DNA from: Clostridiales bacterium | GTDB lineage: Bacteria > Bacillota > Clostridia > Saccharofermentanales > Saccharofermentanaceae | Assembly (NCBI GenBank): GCA_017552455.1 | Contig: JAFZPX010000017.1 | Coordinates: 1-64,000 of the forward strand | DNA: 64,000 nt | Direction: 5' to 3' | Shown: positions 43,872-51,899 of the stretch, in pieces | Layout: each line of letters opens with the position of its first letter | How positions within the stretch are numbered: the first letter of the stretch is position 1 | Program-made: the position numbers and the translations under genes | The notes under the pieces: generated by a model | Database searches by the model: none | The model's input: only the letters and a program-made list of their open reading frames with translations | What the model was told of the DNA's origin: nothing

Positions 43872-44454
43872 TAAGACTTCTTCCTGTAAGTTAATACAAG
43901 ATCTGAGAAGCGTGCCGTCGCCGGTGTTTTACATCTTTGCGGCGGTCGCTGTTTTTTGTTCTTTCTTCGTGTTAGGCTTCACCTTGAGGAGTATTTTCAC
44001 GGCGCTCTTTATACTCGCTCTTGTAGCATGTGCTTCAGCTGATATCAACAAGGGCATCGTGCCTGACCTGATGCTTATATTCATAGCGGCGCTTGCGATT
44101 GTGAACTTCTTTGTGACAGAAGGCTTCAGTACGCAGGGTCTTCTGGATCATCTTATAGGTGCCGTTTGTATGTCGGTACCGATGCTGATAATAGCGCTTC
44201 TGGTTAAGGGGGCATTCGGTGGCGGCGACATTAAGCTCATGGCTGCAGCAGGGCTTTATCTGGCCTGGAGGTATACGGTCGCAGGGGCGATAGTGGGTAT
44301 GTTTATCTCAGGTTTTTATGGTATGTATCTTCTGCTTATTAAGAAAGCTGGCGCCCGTGCCAAGATGAAACTCGCGCCGTTTCTCGCTTACGGACTTGCT
44401 ACAGCGGCCCTGTTCGGAGACAGGATAATCGCACTGTTAAGCTTATATCAGTGA
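43861..44454 (+). CDS. Prepilin peptidase, A24 family, lacking the methylase domain
   Basis: A 197-aa integral membrane aspartic peptidase that cuts class III signals. Catalytic Asp61 lies in CASADINKGIVPD and Asp123 in FGGGDIKLM, the two-Asp signature of the family. About six helices are visible. It lacks the N-terminal cysteine-rich methyltransferase domain of PilD, so mature pilins may not be N-methylated by this protein. ATG 43861 overlaps the pilB stop by 11 bases; a GTG at 43849 is an alternative. Its last 12 bases overlap the convergent XRE gene. Confidence 0.92.
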   Translation: MTTDKTSSCKLIQDLRSVPSPVFYIFAAVAVFCSFFVLGFTLRSIFTALFILALVACASADINKGIVPDLMLIFIAALAIVNFFVTEGFSTQGLLDHLIGAVCMSVPMLIIALLVKGAFGGGDIKLMAAAGLYLAWRYTVAGAIVGMFISGFYGMYLLLIKKAGARAKMKLAPFLAYGLATAALFGDRIIALLSLYQ

Positions 44455-44781
44455 GTCGCAGTATTTCTTAAGTAATTCCAGTTTTTTCTCGTCGAAGTCT
44501 TTACACGATTCGATTATCGAGAACAGAGTAGGCGAGACATTCTTATCCGTATAAATAAAGTCAGGAGCATTCTCTTTGGTTTTACCGGTGAGGTAGTCAA
44601 CGGAAGTGTTTAATTCTCTCGCGATTGCCGTTATCACCTGAATTGACGGGGTGCGTGAGCCGTCCTCATATCTTAAATATGCCGGCTGAGATACACCGAC
44701 ACGCTTAGAGGTCTCTCTCTTTGATAATCCGGCTTTCTCTCTGCATTTCTTAAGTCTGTTAACATCCAGCTGATGATCCAT
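44443..44781 (-). CDS. XRE-family helix-turn-helix regulator
   Basis: A 112-aa protein from ATG 44781 (ACGGAGGCCTGAT upstream). A Cro/C1-type HTH lies at about 8-62: LKKCREKAGLSKRETSKRVG, then VSQPAYLRYEDGSRTPSIQV. The acidic C-terminal helix is probably for dimerisation. It is divergent from the ORF6N gene, with two near-palindromic sites between them, and is likely their shared regulator. It converges on the prepilin peptidase gene with a small overlap. Confidence 0.9.
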   Translation of the reverse strand: MDHQLDVNRLKKCREKAGLSKRETSKRVGVSQPAYLRYEDGSRTPSIQVITAIARELNTSVDYLTGKTKENAPDFIYTDKNVSPTLFSIIESCKDFDEKKLELLKKYCDSLI

Positions 44782-44805
44782 ATCAGGCCTCCGTTGCTTG
44801 TTGAT

Positions 44806-44850
44806 TATACCAATGGAATAGGGTACAATCAAACATATACCAAAGGAATA
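44806..44850. promoter_or_regulatory. Two repeated near-palindromic operators between XRE and ORF6N genes
   Basis: TATACCAATGGAATA (44806-44820) and TATACCAAAGGAATA (44836-44850) are direct copies exactly 30 bases apart. The first is nearly symmetric (TATnCCAnTGGnATA). Placement between divergent genes and on the same helical face fits binding by the XRE protein. Confidence 0.6.
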
Positions 44851-44855
44851 TAGCT

Positions 44856-45851
44856 ATGGAAAACAATGACAGATCAATGATCGTAAATGAATCTACTTTG
44901 AAGGATAAGCTATATATCATACGTGGCCAGCAAGTAATGCTAGACTTTGATCTTGCAGAGATTTACGGATATACAACCAAGGCGTTTAACCAACAGGTGA
45001 AGAGAAATCTTGATCGATTTGCTGATGATTTTATGTTTGAATTGACTAAAGAAGAGATTGCCTTAGTATCGAAGTCACAAAATGTGACTTCGATACAGAC
45101 GATTGGAATTAGAGGGGGGAGATCAAAACCTATACATGCATTTACAGAGCAGGGAGTCTATATGCTAATGACGGTATTGAAGGGTAGTCTTGCGGTAGAA
45201 CAAAGTAAGACACTCATTCGTTTGTTTAAGGCCTTGAAGGATTGTTATATAGAGAATCAACCTTTCTTGTTGCAGAAGAACTATTATGCATTGGTTGATA
45301 AGGTTGAAGAGAATTCCAATGAAATTAAAACAATACGTGAATCTATGGTTTCCAAAAACGAACTATCAGAATTCATGAAGCTCTTTGATCAAGGCCTTAA
45401 CGATGAAGAAATCCTTATTCTCGACGGTAAACCATTCAAAGCAGATGAAGCATATCAGAAGATATATAAAGGCGCCAAGAGTAAGATAACGATTATCGAC
45501 GATTATATAGGAACAAAGACACTACACCACTTGGCACATTCCAAGAAAAATGTGAAGATAACGATAATAAGTGACAATATGGCTAGGCCTAGACTCAGTT
45601 TGGCTGAGTATAAAGACTATGTTACTGAGAATCCAGGCAGATCAATTACATTCCTGCAATCTTTGAATCGGGTTCATGACAGGTATATTGTGTTGGATGA
45701 GGGAACAAAGGATATGAAGGTGTATCACTGTGGAGCGTCCAGTAAAGATGCCGGGAAAAGGATTACTACTATAACAAGAATCATAGATGTTGATGATCAT
45801 AAAGCGATGATAAGAACGCTTATGCGCAATCCGGAATTGGAGCTTATATGA
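44856..45851 (+). CDS. ORF6N-domain DNA-binding protein with PLD-like C-terminus
   Basis: A 331-aa protein. The N-terminal ORF6N domain (about 12-120) has IIRGQQVMLDFDLAEIYGY, TKAFNQQVKRNLDRF and the end AFTEQGVYMLMTVLKGS, as in phage-type DNA-binding proteins. After a linker helix, the C-terminal part (about 205-331) has KITIIDDYIGTKTLHHL and HDRYIVLDEGTKDMKVYHCG, resembling PLD-superfamily nuclease folds, but with only one HxR/D-like motif visible. The gene is clearly more AT-rich than its neighbours, suggesting recent transfer. Its function in defence or phage-related regulation is not established. Confidence 0.85.
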   Translation: MENNDRSMIVNESTLKDKLYIIRGQQVMLDFDLAEIYGYTTKAFNQQVKRNLDRFADDFMFELTKEEIALVSKSQNVTSIQTIGIRGGRSKPIHAFTEQGVYMLMTVLKGSLAVEQSKTLIRLFKALKDCYIENQPFLLQKNYYALVDKVEENSNEIKTIRESMVSKNELSEFMKLFDQGLNDEEILILDGKPFKADEAYQKIYKGAKSKITIIDDYIGTKTLHHLAHSKKNVKITIISDNMARPRLSLAEYKDYVTENPGRSITFLQSLNRVHDRYIVLDEGTKDMKVYHCGASSKDAGKRITTITRIIDVDDHKAMIRTLMRNPELELI

Positions 45852-46006
45852 ATGAAAAGAAGGACATTATAGAGAGCAATAAGAATAATAAAATTCCTAA
45901 GGAAATGATCAATTCTCTGGTGGAATCAGGGTTCGGGGGAGCTGGTGCGGATTTCTTAACAGAGGGGCGAGATCAGGGCCTTCCGGAGGAGAGAAAACCG
46001 CTGTAA
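45848..46006 (+). CDS. Small 52-aa protein coupled to the ORF6N gene
   Basis: This ORF starts within the ORF6N stop codon (ATGA overlap) and encodes MNEKKDIIESNKNNKIPKEM then INSLVESGFGGAGADFLTEG, ending in RKPL. Lys/Asn/Glu-rich helices and a glycine turn are seen, with no known family. The four-base overlap argues for real coupled translation. It could be a remnant of a longer gene. Confidence 0.5.
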   Translation: MNEKKDIIESNKNNKIPKEMINSLVESGFGGAGADFLTEGRDQGLPEERKPL

Positions 46007-46128
46007 GGCCTGATTTATAAGGGGTTTCCGTGGATGTTTACTGATTGGCCACAGGTTTACGAATTAGCAATAAACGGCGGTTTGTTTAAACAGATTGTTA
46101 AGCGACGGTTAATTGTGGCCTGAAGCTA

Positions 46129-46157
46129 TTGAAATCGGTTTTTCCAGTTGATATAGT
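46129..46157 (+). promoter_or_regulatory. Promoter of the major prepilin gene
   Basis: TTGAAA (46129-46134), a 17-base spacer and TATAGT (46152-46157). The leader would be about 70 bases. A TTGACA nearer the gene (46194) has no -10 partner. Confidence 0.65.
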
Positions 46158-46234
46158 GCAGTCATAACAAACGATCAAACCAAATTGATTCGGTTGACAA
46201 ATAACTCTTAACTCATACGAAGGAGGACAGAAAG

Positions 46235-46666
46235 ATGAAAAAGATTACAAGTAAGTCAAAGAAGGGCTTCACATTAGTTGAGCTTATCGTAGTATTGGTT
46301 ATCCTCGCTATCCTCGCAGCTATGCTCGTACCTGCTCTCACAGGCTACATCAAGAGAGCTAGAGAAGAGAAGGAATATCAGACAGCATCTACAGTTTATA
46401 GTGCAGCCCAGGCGGAAGTAACAGAGTACTATGGTAGATCTACAGGCACATTTGCAGCAGGAACAATTACTCAGTCTACACCTACAGGTTATGGCGACAA
46501 GGTTCTTGACCTCGCAGGAGTAGACACCAGTGCAGTTACAGCATTCTCATTCAGCTATGGTGCTAATGGTATTATTACCGGTGGTTCTGTAACAATCAAT
46601 GGTAGCGTTTATACATTGACTATTACAAGTGGTGTTCCTTCTTGGACAGCTGCAGCATCGACATAA
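46235..46666 (+). CDS. Major type IV prepilin
   Basis: A 143-aa prepilin. Leader MKKITSKSKKG is cleaved after Gly11, then FTLVELIVVLVILAILAAML with Glu at +5 and a helix to about residue 45. The small head (about 95 residues) is rich in Thr, Ser, Ala and Gly with no Cys, and ends in repeated short beta strands (SVTINGSVYTLTITSG). Size, a strong ribosome-binding site (AAGGAGGACAGAAAG), its own promoter and an immediate terminator suggest it is the abundant structural subunit. Confidence 0.92.
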   Translation: MKKITSKSKKGFTLVELIVVLVILAILAAMLVPALTGYIKRAREEKEYQTASTVYSAAQAEVTEYYGRSTGTFAAGTITQSTPTGYGDKVLDLAGVDTSAVTAFSFSYGANGIITGGSVTINGSVYTLTITSGVPSWTAAAST

Positions 46667-46694
46667 TGTAGTCATTTGATTGATTAATGAAACT

Positions 46695-46717
46695 AGCCGG
46701 GGTCTCCCCGGCTTTTT
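46695..46717 (+). terminator. Rho-independent terminator after the major prepilin
   Basis: GCCGGGG-TCT-CCCCGGC is a perfect 7-bp stem followed by TTTTT. Confidence 0.9.
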
Positions 46718-46870
46718 CTTTGTGATATTGGCAGCTCACTGTTTCTGTTTTATATATTTACGGACTCGTGACTTATTGTTCACAGAACGTAACTCTGTAA
46801 TTATTGAAGTATATGGCTTACGGGGTTAAAATTACTATTGAATAGGTGTGTTATGAGGGAGATTGGGTTT

Positions 46871-47578
46871 ATGAGAAAGACTATCAAATCATCAATCGAC
46901 AGCAAGCGGGCATTTACGCTCGTTGAGCTTATAGTTGTTCTTGTTGTTCTTGCAATCCTTGCAGCTATGGTAGTCCCTGCACTTACGGGTTATTTTAGAA
47001 AAGCCAAAAAGGCTCAGTATATACAGAAGGCTGATGAAGCCCGAGTTGCTGCGCAGGCTGTTATGCAGGAACTGTATGGTTTGGATGATGGCAATGCAGC
47101 GCATAACTCGACTACCGATGGTAATAATGTCTTCTGGAATAGCGGAACTGATAAAAAGTGGGGAGATAAGGTTCTTCAGCTGTTAGGCTGTGGCAGAGGC
47201 GCTGCTAACGGTGAGCCATATATCTTTATTATCGGAGTAGGAACACACAATTCTGCCGGTGGAATGAGTTTGACTCAGCGATATACTGTTTACTATGTGG
47301 CATATGTTGAGAATGAGAATTCCCCTGCGCTATTCTATGTCAATGGTGAATGGATGTATGAGTATCCTCGTTATGATGGTTCACCGGCGATCGATACCAG
47401 ATCTTTTGGCACCACCAGTTTCAGAAATACGATAGTACTTAACGGAGCAAAGATACCGCTTCAGTTCTATATTATTAGTAATAGAACAGGGCTTAATGCT
47501 TCGAGTGCTACATTCTGGACGGGTTCAGATTCACGTTCGTTATATAGCCATAGCGATGGCTATTATGGCAAGTCATAA
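46871..47578 (+). CDS. Minor prepilin, 235 aa
   Basis: The signal reads MRKTIKSSIDSKRA then FTLVELIVVLVVLAILAAMV, with Ala instead of Gly before the cleavage point and Glu at +5. A helix with ALTGYFRKAKKAQ is nearly the same as in the major pilin, pointing to a common origin. The head is about 190 residues and contains several aromatic loops (WMYEYPRYDG). ATG 46871 follows GGGAG at 9 bases; earlier in-frame starts are possible. It is likely a minor pilin. It begins the group of four minor pilin-like genes. Confidence 0.85.
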   Translation: MRKTIKSSIDSKRAFTLVELIVVLVVLAILAAMVVPALTGYFRKAKKAQYIQKADEARVAAQAVMQELYGLDDGNAAHNSTTDGNNVFWNSGTDKKWGDKVLQLLGCGRGAANGEPYIFIIGVGTHNSAGGMSLTQRYTVYYVAYVENENSPALFYVNGEWMYEYPRYDGSPAIDTRSFGTTSFRNTIVLNGAKIPLQFYIISNRTGLNASSATFWTGSDSRSLYSHSDGYYGKS

Positions 47579-47590
47579 AGTGTGGTTCCA

Positions 47591-48019
47591 ATGAGGTGCT
47601 TGCGAAAGACATCAACATCTCTTAGAGCCGCCGCTGTAATTATGCGCGGTAATGATGGCGCGAGTCTTGTTCTGGTTTCTATTATCGCGATCATTATTAT
47701 TACAGGTGTAGTTATTCTTAAGATGACTACGAATTCCCTCTGGGCTTCTGCCGATAAACAGTATTATCAGGATCAGGCTTATGTTGAAGCAACCAGTCTG
47801 GGAGAGTCAATAGACAAGCTAATTAGTGAAGGCAAGATAGATCTTTCAACCGAGCAGTTCAACAGCATAAGAAGATCGGACCTTATTATCAGCGTAGCTG
47901 AGATCGATACTACGAATCATGTCTACCGGCTGTCAATCACATCACATGTCGGCAATTCTGAATATACTTATACAGCGACATATAAGGGTTCAGGAACATC
48001 GTATACGAGGCAGTACTGA
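47591..48019 (+). CDS. PilX/GspK-like minor pilin component
   Basis: A 142-aa protein with a basic leader, then GASLVLVSIIAIIIITGVVI and a head of about 95 residues. The hydrophobic segment starts after Gly as in pilins, but the residue at +5 is Leu rather than Glu. Loss of Glu5 is typical of GspK-type tip pseudopilins. It lies between minor pilin genes, a position held by PilX-type proteins in other clusters. ATG 47591 is preferred to the GTG at 47582; both have weak ribosome-binding sites. Confidence 0.7.
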   Translation: MRCLRKTSTSLRAAAVIMRGNDGASLVLVSIIAIIIITGVVILKMTTNSLWASADKQYYQDQAYVEATSLGESIDKLISEGKIDLSTEQFNSIRRSDLIISVAEIDTTNHVYRLSITSHVGNSEYTYTATYKGSGTSYTRQY

Positions 48020-48020
48020 A

Positions 48021-48350
48021 ATGAAGATTATCAGAAAGACAATGCATATCTTTAGTGATAATTCAGGCGAGACCATGGCAGAGGTTCTCGTAGCGTTTAC
48101 GTTGCTGTCCATAATGTTGGTTGTATTCTCAGAAGGAATCGCATGGGCTACGAGATCGGAGGCTAATGCAAGTGTAAGCCGTAACGGAGCGGACGCTGCC
48201 ATGCAGTATCTTCAGAAGGATATAGCATCCGGGACTACGGCTAACAGAGAATTGGTTGCTACAACGAGTGTTGGCAATGACGGTAAGATTAACACCTACA
48301 CATATACGTATGGCAATTACACATATACAGTTTATGAGGCAGCGGGTTGA
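48021..48350 (+). CDS. PilV-like minor prepilin
   Basis: A 109-aa prepilin from ATG 48021 (GAGG ten bases upstream), one base after the previous stop. The leader ends DNSG; the mature chain starts ETMAEVLVAFTLLSIMLVVF, with Glu at +5 and the EVLVAF motif usual for PilV/GspI proteins. The head is only about 65 residues. The longer frame to 47919 overlaps the preceding gene and is not needed. Confidence 0.8.
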   Translation: MKIIRKTMHIFSDNSGETMAEVLVAFTLLSIMLVVFSEGIAWATRSEANASVSRNGADAAMQYLQKDIASGTTANRELVATTSVGNDGKINTYTYTYGNYTYTVYEAAG

Positions 48351-48353
48351 TCT

Positions 48354-49130
48354 ATGAGAAGGATAAAGAGCAGAAGAAGATCAAAAAGAGCTTTTACACT
48401 CGTGGAATTGATCGTCACGATGACTTTGACGTCGATCTTTGCCGGGTCTTGTGTGCTGCTCATTCTTCCTATCACCAAGATCTATACTCACATGAATGAC
48501 TTAAGCCGTGCTCAGCTTCTGGCGGATACCATTGTTGACGAACTTCGTGCCGAGTGTGCCAACACATATATAGAAGGCCGCGGCGATGTATGGATAGCAT
48601 CGGGTATGCCTGGGAATGCTAAACCTGCGATAGATTCTCGTGACAATGGAGGAACGGTTCTTGTCATAAGGAGAAACAGGGGTTACTGTGAGACTATCAG
48701 TTCCAGTTATGAAATTCCGGGCGGAGCTGACGGGGCGTGGAATATTATTTCTGAAGGGGATGAAGAATTCATTAATGGTAATTTTACGAGCCGCGCCATA
48801 TACAGGATGTACGATTCTTCAGGCAACAGTCTCAACTCCGATGTAGATTCAGGATATGTTCACTTCGGATACTATACCCGTGATACCGCTGATGTTAGCG
48901 GCGTTGATTATGTATTGCCGGGCGACTATTACGATTTTACTAATCCTTTTACAGGTGCTACATATAACAGCTCTAAAGAAGGGTTTACTGTTGAACTGTA
49001 TTTCCACTGGGATGGGACCGAGCCTTCCGGAGCGGCATCGTATGTTCTTTGTGATGTAAGGATCTTACGTTCGGATGAAGTCGTCTATACCCGTACGGCA
49101 GTTCTCTGCTTCGCATCTCCTGTTAATTGA
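48354..49130 (+). CDS. PilW/GspJ-like minor prepilin
   Basis: A 258-aa prepilin. The basic leader MRRIKSRRRSKRA is cut before FTLVELIVTMTLTSIFAGSC, again with Ala at -1 and Glu at +5. The helix continues into IYTHMNDLSRAQLLADTIVD, as in PilW/GspJ. The head of about 200 residues includes SSGNSLNSDVDSG and a C-terminal strand with Cys (YVLCDVRILRSDE). It is the last gene of the pilus cluster. Confidence 0.82.
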   Translation: MRRIKSRRRSKRAFTLVELIVTMTLTSIFAGSCVLLILPITKIYTHMNDLSRAQLLADTIVDELRAECANTYIEGRGDVWIASGMPGNAKPAIDSRDNGGTVLVIRRNRGYCETISSSYEIPGGADGAWNIISEGDEEFINGNFTSRAIYRMYDSSGNSLNSDVDSGYVHFGYYTRDTADVSGVDYVLPGDYYDFTNPFTGATYNSSKEGFTVELYFHWDGTEPSGAASYVLCDVRILRSDEVVYTRTAVLCFASPVN

Positions 49131-49199
49131 AATATAACTTCCCTCTCATTGGGTTATAATTATCTTTATATAAGATAAAGCTCGGAGGAAGTGATTTCC

Positions 49200-49826
49200 A
49201 TGAAGATTACTTATCTGGGGCACTCGTGCTTTAAGTTCGAGAAGGACGGGTTTGCCATGATCATCGATCCTTATCAGGCGGGCAGTGTGCCCGGGTATGC
49301 GCCGCTCAAGGAGAAAGCCAATCAGGTGCTCTCGACTCATAAGCACGGCGATCACTTCGGACTTAACGAGGTCAAACTCGCGGTTACCCGCGCGGACACT
49401 CCTTTCATGGTCAGTTTTATAGAGACTTTTCACGATGATAAAAAAGGTGCTCTAAGGGGCTTTAACAATGTTATAATTGTCGACGTGGACGGACTGCGTC
49501 TGGTCCACATGGGTGATATCGGATGCGATCTCGAAGACGAAGATATAGAGAGAATCAAGGGCTGTGATGTCCTGATGATCCCTGTCGGAGGCTTCTATAC
49601 CATCGATGCCAAGCAGGCTAAGAAGATGGCTGACCAGATCAATCCTTCGATCACGATCCCGATGCACTACAGAGGCGATGGCTTCGGTTATGGTGAGATC
49701 GGTACAGTCGATGAGTTCGTTAAGCTCTGCGACAAGATCGAAGAGGGCGGTTCGGAACTGATCCTCGAAGGAAAGCCCGAAGGACACAAGGTAATCGTAA
49801 TGAGAGGTGTAAAGGCAGATGTTTAA
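49200..49826 (+). CDS. MBL-fold metal-dependent hydrolase (UlaG-like)
   Basis: A 208-aa metallo-beta-lactamase-fold protein. The start [17 protein letters not shown] is typical of UlaG/YtkL-type proteins; the metal motif is THKHGDHFG (HxHxDH), followed by [10 protein letters not shown] and [12 protein letters not shown] 49200 is set by GGAGG 11 bases upstream, behind a TATAAT at 49155-49160. The substrate is unknown; relatives include a lactonase. It overlaps the DUF1846 gene by eight bases. Confidence 0.9.
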   Translation: MKITYLGHSCFKFEKDGFAMIIDPYQAGSVPGYAPLKEKANQVLSTHKHGDHFGLNEVKLAVTRADTPFMVSFIETFHDDKKGALRGFNNVIIVDVDGLRLVHMGDIGCDLEDEDIERIKGCDVLMIPVGGFYTIDAKQAKKMADQINPSITIPMHYRGDGFGYGEIGTVDEFVKLCDKIEEGGSELILEGKPEGHKVIVMRGVKADV

Positions 49827-51303
49827 GGTCGGATTTGACAGTGACAAGTACGCGGAGCTTCAGAGTAAGCACATCAGAGAAAGGATAGAGAAGTTCGGCG
49901 GAAAGCTCTACCTCGAATTCGGCGGAAAGCTGTTTGACGATCATCACGCTTCAAGAGTACTCCCGGGATTCGAGCCCGACAGTAAGATCAAGATGCTCAT
50001 GAAGCTTCAGGAAGACGTCGAGATCATCATCGCCATCAACGCTGACGCTATCGAGAAGAGTAAGCGCAGAGGCGACCTCGGAATCACATACGATCAGGAT
50101 GTATTAAGACTCATAGATGCATTTACAGAGTTCGGTCTGTGCGTCGGATCCGTCTGCATCACACAGTACAGAGGTCAGACACTTGCTGAGAAGTTCGAGA
50201 AGAGACTTCGTCAGCTCGGAGTTAAGGTTTATAAGCACTATCCCATCGAAGGTTATCCTTCCAATATCCCGCTCATCGTAAGTGATGACGGTTACGGAAA
50301 GAACGATTATATCGAGACAACACATAAGCTCGTCGTTGTTACGGCTCCGGGTCCCGGATCCGGAAAGATGGCTACTTGCTTGTCTCAGCTTTATCACGAG
50401 AATAAGCGCGGAATTAAGGCGGGTTACGCTAAGTTCGAGACATTCCCTATCTGGAGCTTGCCTCTTGCTCACCCCGTTAACATCGCATACGAGGCAGCAA
50501 CAGCTGACCTTTCTGACGTTAACATGATCGACCCGTTCCACCTTGAGGCTTACGGTGAGACTACAGTTAACTACAACCGTGACGTAGAGATCTTCCCTGT
50601 AGTAAATGCGATTTTCGACAAGATTTACGGAGAGTCCCCTTACAAGAGCCCCACGGATATGGGTGTAAATATGGCGGGCTTTGCTATCGTTGATGACGAG
50701 GCTTGTTGCGAGGCAAGTAAGCAGGAGATCATCCGCCGTTACTACCAGGCTAAGTGTGCTGTAAAGCAGGGCCTGTCTGATGGTTCTGATGTTAATAAGT
50801 TAGAGCTTCTTATTAATAAGACAGGCATCGATGTTGCAGACCGCCGCTGTGTAGGTGCTGCTATGGTGCGTGCTGACCAGACTAACGGTCCCGCAGTAGC
50901 TATCGAGCTTGCTGACGGACGTATGGTTACAGGTAAGACGACAGACCTCATGGGTCCTTCTTCTGCTGCATTGCTTAATGCCCTGAAGGTGCTTGCAGGT
51001 ATCGATCACAACATGCCTTTGATATCACCTAATGTTATCGAGCCTATTCAGGATCTGAAGGTTAATCATATGGGTAACCATAACCCGAGACTTCATATGG
51101 ATGAGACGCTGATCGCGCTGTCGATGTCTGCTACTACTAACCCGGTTGCGGAGCTTGCTATGCAGCAGCTCAATAACTTAAAGAATGCGGATGCACATTC
51201 GACCACGATGCTGTCGACGGTCGATGAGAATGTGTTTAGAAAGCTCGGTGTAAATATCACCTGCGAACCGGTGTACGCGACCAAGAAACTCTATCATAAG
51301 TAA
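49819..51303 (+). CDS. DUF1846 family protein
   Basis: A 494-aa soluble protein of the conserved DUF1846 family of Firmicutes and relatives. It begins [19 protein letters not shown] and contains the conserved [20 protein letters not shown] segment, whose GPGSGK loop looks like a phosphate-binding loop, and [20 protein letters not shown]. No established activity is known to me. Length is normal for the family. It is translationally coupled to the MBL hydrolase and ends at a strong terminator. Confidence 0.92.
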   Translation: MFKVGFDSDKYAELQSKHIRERIEKFGGKLYLEFGGKLFDDHHASRVLPGFEPDSKIKMLMKLQEDVEIIIAINADAIEKSKRRGDLGITYDQDVLRLIDAFTEFGLCVGSVCITQYRGQTLAEKFEKRLRQLGVKVYKHYPIEGYPSNIPLIVSDDGYGKNDYIETTHKLVVVTAPGPGSGKMATCLSQLYHENKRGIKAGYAKFETFPIWSLPLAHPVNIAYEAATADLSDVNMIDPFHLEAYGETTVNYNRDVEIFPVVNAIFDKIYGESPYKSPTDMGVNMAGFAIVDDEACCEASKQEIIRRYYQAKCAVKQGLSDGSDVNKLELLINKTGIDVADRRCVGAAMVRADQTNGPAVAIELADGRMVTGKTTDLMGPSSAALLNALKVLAGIDHNMPLISPNVIEPIQDLKVNHMGNHNPRLHMDETLIALSMSATTNPVAELAMQQLNNLKNADAHSTTMLSTVDENVFRKLGVNITCEPVYATKKLYHK

Positions 51304-51310
51304 TCTTACG

Positions 51311-51338
51311 ACCCGGCTCACGCCGGGTTTTATTTTTG
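51311..51338 (+). terminator. Rho-independent terminator after the DUF1846 gene
   Basis: CCCGGC-TCAC-GCCGGG stem followed by TTTTATTTTT. Confidence 0.9.
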
Positions 51339-51350
51339 TCAAAATTGTTC

Positions 51351-51407
51351 TTGACATTCTTTGACATTGAAGTGATAATAGTAATATCAAAGAAAGTCAA
51401 AGTCAAA
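51351..51407 (+). promoter_or_regulatory. CtsR-controlled promoter of the heat-shock operon
   Basis: The promoter is TTGACA (51351-51356), 17 bases, GATAAT (51374-51379). Two CtsR boxes flank it: TTGACATTCTTTGAC (51351-51365, reverse orientation, over the -35) and ATCAAAGAAAGTCAAA (51386-51401, after the -10), with an extra GTCAAA at 51402-51407. They match the heptad repeat GTCAAANANRGTCAAA. Confidence 0.88.
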
Positions 51408-51420
51408 GGAGGGCATATAG

Positions 51421-51879
51421 ATGGCACGGCTGGTAGATGTAATCGAAGCCATGATCAAGCAGATGATCGAAGAGAATAACGGCAGTGCGACGATCAGCAG
51501 AAGCATGCTGGCAGAACAGGCGAACTGCGTACCTTCGCAGGTAACGTATGTCCTCTCTACGAGATTCTCGACGGGATCAGGCTACATAGTAGAGAGCAGA
51601 CGAGGCGGCGGCGGTCAGATCACGATCACACAGATCAAGCCGGTCGGCGCGGAGGACTATATAAAGTCGATCATCGAAGCTACAGGTGACAGCCTGACTC
51701 AGCGGGAGGCGAAGATCTTCCTTGAGAATGCAGTAGAACTTGGAGCGATCAAGCCCAGAGAAGCGACATCGATCATGTCCGCGGTATCGGACAGATCACT
51801 TGTCAAAGTTGATACAGATATCAGAGCGCAGGTCAGAGCGGATGTATTCAGAAATGCACTTGCCGGCCTGCTGATATAA
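51421..51879 (+). CDS. ctsR: Heat-shock repressor CtsR
   Basis: A 152-aa repressor. The winged-helix part is VDVIEAMIKQMIEENNGSAT, then RSMLAEQANCVPSQVTYVLS and the wing ESRRGGGGQITI, whose Arg/Gly tip enters the minor groove and senses temperature in CtsR. The C-terminal dimer domain follows (about 75-152). Strong ribosome-binding site AAAGGAGGGCATATAG. It represses its own operon through the boxes upstream. Confidence 0.96.
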   Translation: MARLVDVIEAMIKQMIEENNGSATISRSMLAEQANCVPSQVTYVLSTRFSTGSGYIVESRRGGGGQITITQIKPVGAEDYIKSIIEATGDSLTQREAKIFLENAVELGAIKPREATSIMSAVSDRSLVKVDTDIRAQVRADVFRNALAGLLI

Positions 51880-51899
51880 GAAGCGAAAGGAGAACAACA

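Noticed and set aside
46194-46199. TTGACA just upstream of the major prepilin as -35
   Set aside because: No -10 at an acceptable distance; the pair at 46129/46152 is much better.
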